From Bacilli bacterium (GTDB lineage: Bacteria; Bacillota_I; Bacilli_A; ML615J-28; CAG-698): a stretch of 8,662 nt of DNA. The first letter of the stretch is position 1; each line of letters begins with the position of its first letter. The stretch lies in the NCBI GenBank assembly GCA_016296945.1, contig JAEDHQ010000065.1, positions 1 to 8,662 of the forward strand, in the 5' to 3' direction. Below the pieces are notes generated by a model. It was not told the origin of the DNA, made no database searches, and saw only the letters and a list, made by a program, of their open reading frames with translations. A program made the position numbers and the translations under genes. This document shows positions 6,610-8,662 of this stretch, one piece after another.

Positions 6610-7386
6610 ATGATACCAAAAATTATTCATTATTGCTGGTTTGGTGGAAACCCACTTCCCCCAAAAGTGAAAGAGCAAATTATAGATTGGCAGAAAAAAA
6701 TGCCAGATTATAAATTTAAAATGTGGGATGAAACTAACTTTGATATAAACAGTAATGACTTTACTAAGCAAATGTATAAGGAAAAGAAATGGGCTTTTGT
6801 ATCAGATTATGTTCGTTTATATGCGTTAGTAAATTATGGAGGCTTTTACTTAGATACCGATGTTAAAGTATTGAAAAACTTTGATTCGTTGTTGAATTAT
6901 ACGGCAATTTGCGGTTTTGAAAGCATGGACTTGTTAAGTACAGCTTTTTTAGCGGCTGAACCTAAAACGGAGTTATTCTCAGAGTGGCTTAGTATGTATC
7001 AAAGCGGATTATGTACGAGTGAAGAGCCAAATACAATTTTATTCACAAAAATCTCTGTAAAGCATGGATTGAAACTTAATAATAGTCGACAAAAAGTAGA
7101 TAATTTAGAAGTATTTCCTACAGAGTATTTTAGTCCAAAAGATTATAAAACAGGATTAATAAATCTAACAGAAGAATCTTATACCGTCCATCTTTTTGGT
7201 GAATCTTGGAAAACACCACAAGAAAAAATAATACATGCACGTGAAGCTAAATTAATAAGAAAATATGGCGCAAAACAGGGACATCAGATAGCTCAGATTG
7301 TAAATTTACCTCTTCGAATGAAAAACGTAATTATAAAACGCGGTATTAAGGGAGAAATTATATATCTTATAAATAAACACAGATAA
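6610..7386 (+). CDS. GT32-type glycosyltransferase with DXD motif (capsular polysaccharide synthesis protein)
   Basis: A 258-residue GT-A enzyme of the Gly_transf_sug/OCH1-like group (GT32), retaining transferases that use a nucleotide sugar and a metal. Family marks in order are MIPKIIHYCWFGGNPLPP (1-18), MPDYKFKMWDETNFDI (31-46), and WAFVSDYVRLYALVNYGG (61-78) running into FYLDTDV, where D82 and D84 form the DXD metal site. CGFES (101-105) and an HLFGESWK block near the C-terminus also fit. Length is normal and no membrane span is evident. AGGTGA at 6601-6606 lies close before ATG 6610 and AAGG at 6594-6597 overlaps the preceding stop, so initiation is plausible but not ideally spaced. It should add a hexose or N-acetylhexosamine to the repeat unit; mannose, galactose and GlcNAc are all known for relatives. 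Confidence 0.92.
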   Translation: MIPKIIHYCWFGGNPLPPKVKEQIIDWQKKMPDYKFKMWDETNFDINSNDFTKQMYKEKKWAFVSDYVRLYALVNYGGFYLDTDVKVLKNFDSLLNYTAICGFESMDLLSTAFLAAEPKTELFSEWLSMYQSGLCTSEEPNTILFTKISVKHGLKLNNSRQKVDNLEVFPTEYFSPKDYKTGLINLTEESYTVHLFGESWKTPQEKIIHAREAKLIRKYGAKQGHQIAQIVNLPLRMKNVIIKRGIKGEIIYLINKHR

Positions 7387-7435
7387 GATTAAAGAAGATG
7401 TCTTTGTCCGTCTGTTTACAATGTAATTTTGATTG

Positions 7436-7439
7436 GGAG
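7436..7439 (+). promoter_or_regulatory. Ribosome binding site for the galactofuranosyltransferase gene
   Basis: GGAG is 5 nt before ATG 7445 and 2 nt before ATG 7442. It overlaps the region of the possible TTG start at 7433, which it therefore rules against. Confidence 0.55.
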
Positions 7440-7444
7440 AAATG

Positions 7445-8491
7445 ATGAAAAAGTATCAAATAGTTTTTGAATCTGAAGATGTTGCTAATGCAGGTAGTAA
7501 AGCACCTAGTGATATAAGAAAAATAGCAAATGATTTAGATTTTGAAGAGCTAATAGTCAAATTAAAGTTCGATTCTACCTCATATTTAAGTAAATTTAAA
7601 ACTAAAGTTGGTTATAGAAGTAAATGGAAAAAAATATATAATGCGATAGAACCTAAGTCTGTTATATTGATTCAATCTCCTATTTATGTCAAACAGATGG
7701 GAAGAAGTAGATTTTTAAAAAAATTGAAAAGTGAAAAAAATGCACGACTAATTTTTGTAGTCCATGATGTTGAAGAATTACGTGGTGCATATAATGATCC
7801 ATTTCAAAAAGAACAATTTGATGAAATGCTAAAATTAGCTAATGTTATAATTGTGCACAACGCAAAAATGATTGATTTTTTTGTCAAGAAGGGATATCCA
7901 CAAGATCAATTAGTCAATTTGGAAATTTTTGATTATCTAGTTGATGCAGATATATCAAGCAAGTCAGTCAGATTTTCTAAAGAAGTAACTATTGCTGGAA
8001 ATCTAGATGAACAAAAAACTAAATACTTACAATTTTTAGATAAAATAAATACTAATTTTATTCTGTATGGTCCTAATTTTAATTTAAGTTCGTTTAAAAA
8101 TATTAAATATAAGGGCATTGTGCCAGCTGAAAAAATACCAGAAATATTAGATAAGGGATTTGGATTAATATGGGATGGTACAAGTATAGATACTTGTAAG
8201 GGAGATTTTGGTAATTATTTAAAATATAATAATCCACATAAACTTTCATTATATTTAGTATCGGGTTTACCAGTTTTCATCTGGCGTAAAGCTGCTGAGG
8301 CACGCTTTATATGTGAAAATAATTTAGGCTATCAAATCAATTCATTGAATGATATACCAAATATTTTAGAAAAAATTACACCGGAAAAATATAAAAATAT
8401 TGCAAATAATGTACACAGTATGTCCCAAAAATTAGCAAAAGGCTGGTTTACAAAAAGGGCTATTAACGAATCTTTAAGAAAATTAAAATAA
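7445..8491 (+). CDS. Probable galactofuranosyltransferase (Gtf3/beta-1,6-galactofuranosyltransferase-like)
   Basis: A 348-residue protein of the family usually annotated in lactobacilli as beta-1,6-galactofuranosyltransferase, structurally related to streptococcal Gtf3 glucosyltransferases (GT-B fold). The opening KKYQIVFESEDVANAGSKAPSDI is the characteristic N-terminus. IFVVHDVEELRG lies in the middle of the N-terminal domain. FGLIWDGTSIDTCKGDFGNY (about 239-258) followed by NNPHKLSLYLVSGLPVFIW (262-280) is the family's donor-binding block. ATG 7445 is chosen on ribosome binding site spacing; ATG 7442 or TTG 7433 would add one or four residues. The next gene encodes UDP-galactopyranose mutase, which makes UDP-Galf, so galactofuranose as the donor is well supported by context. 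A Gtf3-like glucosyltransferase remains possible from sequence alone. The 58-nt gap upstream holds no convincing promoter or terminator. Confidence 0.85.
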   Translation: MKKYQIVFESEDVANAGSKAPSDIRKIANDLDFEELIVKLKFDSTSYLSKFKTKVGYRSKWKKIYNAIEPKSVILIQSPIYVKQMGRSRFLKKLKSEKNARLIFVVHDVEELRGAYNDPFQKEQFDEMLKLANVIIVHNAKMIDFFVKKGYPQDQLVNLEIFDYLVDADISSKSVRFSKEVTIAGNLDEQKTKYLQFLDKINTNFILYGPNFNLSSFKNIKYKGIVPAEKIPEILDKGFGLIWDGTSIDTCKGDFGNYLKYNNPHKLSLYLVSGLPVFIWRKAAEARFICENNLGYQINSLNDIPNILEKITPEKYKNIANNVHSMSQKLAKGWFTKRAINESLRKLK

Positions 8492-8517
8492 AAATGTGAG
8501 GAATTGATGTAAAAAAG

Positions 8518-8662
8518 ATGGATTATTTAGTAGTAGGAGCAGGTCTGTTTGGATCAGTGTTTGCTCATGAAGCAGCAAAACGTGGTAATAAGGTTACGGT
8601 AATTGAGCAAAGAGATCATTTAGCAGGAAATATTTACACTAAAGAAGTTGATGGAATTCAAG
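8518..8662 (+). CDS. glf: UDP-galactopyranose mutase, 5' part
   Basis: The first 48 codons are present and the gene runs out of the window. The enzyme is an FAD-dependent cytosolic mutase that converts UDP-galactopyranose to UDP-galactofuranose. MDYLVVGAGLFGSVFAHEAA holds the dinucleotide-binding GxGxxG (7-12). KVTVIEQRDHLAGNIYT follows, with the acidic residue E30 that binds the FAD ribose and the HLAGN stretch typical of Glf. ATG 8518 is the only ordinary in-frame start, because TGA 8497-8499 closes the frame upstream. However, the best ribosome binding site, GAGGA at 8498-8502, is 15 nt away, farther than usual. An out-of-frame ATG at 8507 is followed directly by TAA. The position after the putative galactofuranosyltransferase makes a donor-supply role clear. 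Confidence 0.93.
   Translation, partial: MDYLVVGAGLFGSVFAHEAAKRGNKVTVIEQRDHLAGNIYTKEVDGIQ

Noticed and set aside
7391..7405. Small inverted repeat AAAGA...TCTTT before the galactofuranosyltransferase gene, considered as a terminator
   Set aside because: Only five AT-rich base pairs and no T run after it; too weak for a terminator.
7933..8118. Minus-strand open frame of 61 codons
   Set aside because: Antisense to the galactofuranosyltransferase gene; nothing recognisable.
1..8662. Search for transposases, CRISPR repeats, tRNA or rRNA genes, toxin-antitoxin or defence genes
   Set aside because: None seen; nearly all of the window is accounted for by polysaccharide genes on one strand.

Overview
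The window is an internal piece of an exopolysaccharide/capsule (Wzy-type) biosynthesis cluster from a low-GC Gram-positive bacterium. It most resembles the variable part of an eps/cps locus of Lactobacillaceae or a related lactic acid bacterium. That assignment is an inference from the very AT-rich sequence, the AAGGAG-type ribosome binding sites, the frequent GTG and TTG starts, and protein types typical of lactobacillar EPS loci. The species cannot be fixed from the sequence alone. All genes lie on the + strand with short gaps or overlaps, so they look like one operon.

Layout: (1) 1-410, the 3' end of the priming sugar-1-phosphate transferase, at clearly higher GC. (2) 426-1564, a GT4 glycosyltransferase broken by about four lesions. 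(3) 1570-2652, an intact GT4 glycosyltransferase. (4) 2656-3108 and 3111-3590, a bipartite Alg14-like/Alg13-like glycosyltransferase pair. (5) 3672-4685, a GT2 glycosyltransferase after an 81-nt gap that may carry an internal promoter. (6) about 4703-5905, a multi-spanning Wzy-like polymerase. (7) 5898-6595, a hexapeptide-repeat acetyltransferase broken by homopolymer indels. (8) 6610-7386, a GT32-type transferase with a DXD motif. (9) 7445-8491, a probable galactofuranosyltransferase. (10) 8518 to the window end, the start of UDP-galactopyranose mutase (glf).

Working model: the priming enzyme loads a sugar phosphate on undecaprenyl phosphate. The Alg14/Alg13-like pair and the GT4, GT2, GT32 and galactofuranosyl transferases extend the repeat unit on the cytoplasmic face, with Glf supplying UDP-Galf. 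After flipping (no Wzx flippase is in the window), the Wzy-like protein polymerises the units. The acetyltransferase would have decorated the glycan but appears inactive as written.

I see no new defence system, mobile element, CRISPR array or RNA gene. The most notable signal is the cluster of homopolymer indels confined to two genes. These include two opposite one-base G-tract changes 16-21 nt apart that cancel in frame, and a probable 8-nt deletion at a short direct repeat. They may reflect real gene decay, slippage-based variation or sequencing error.
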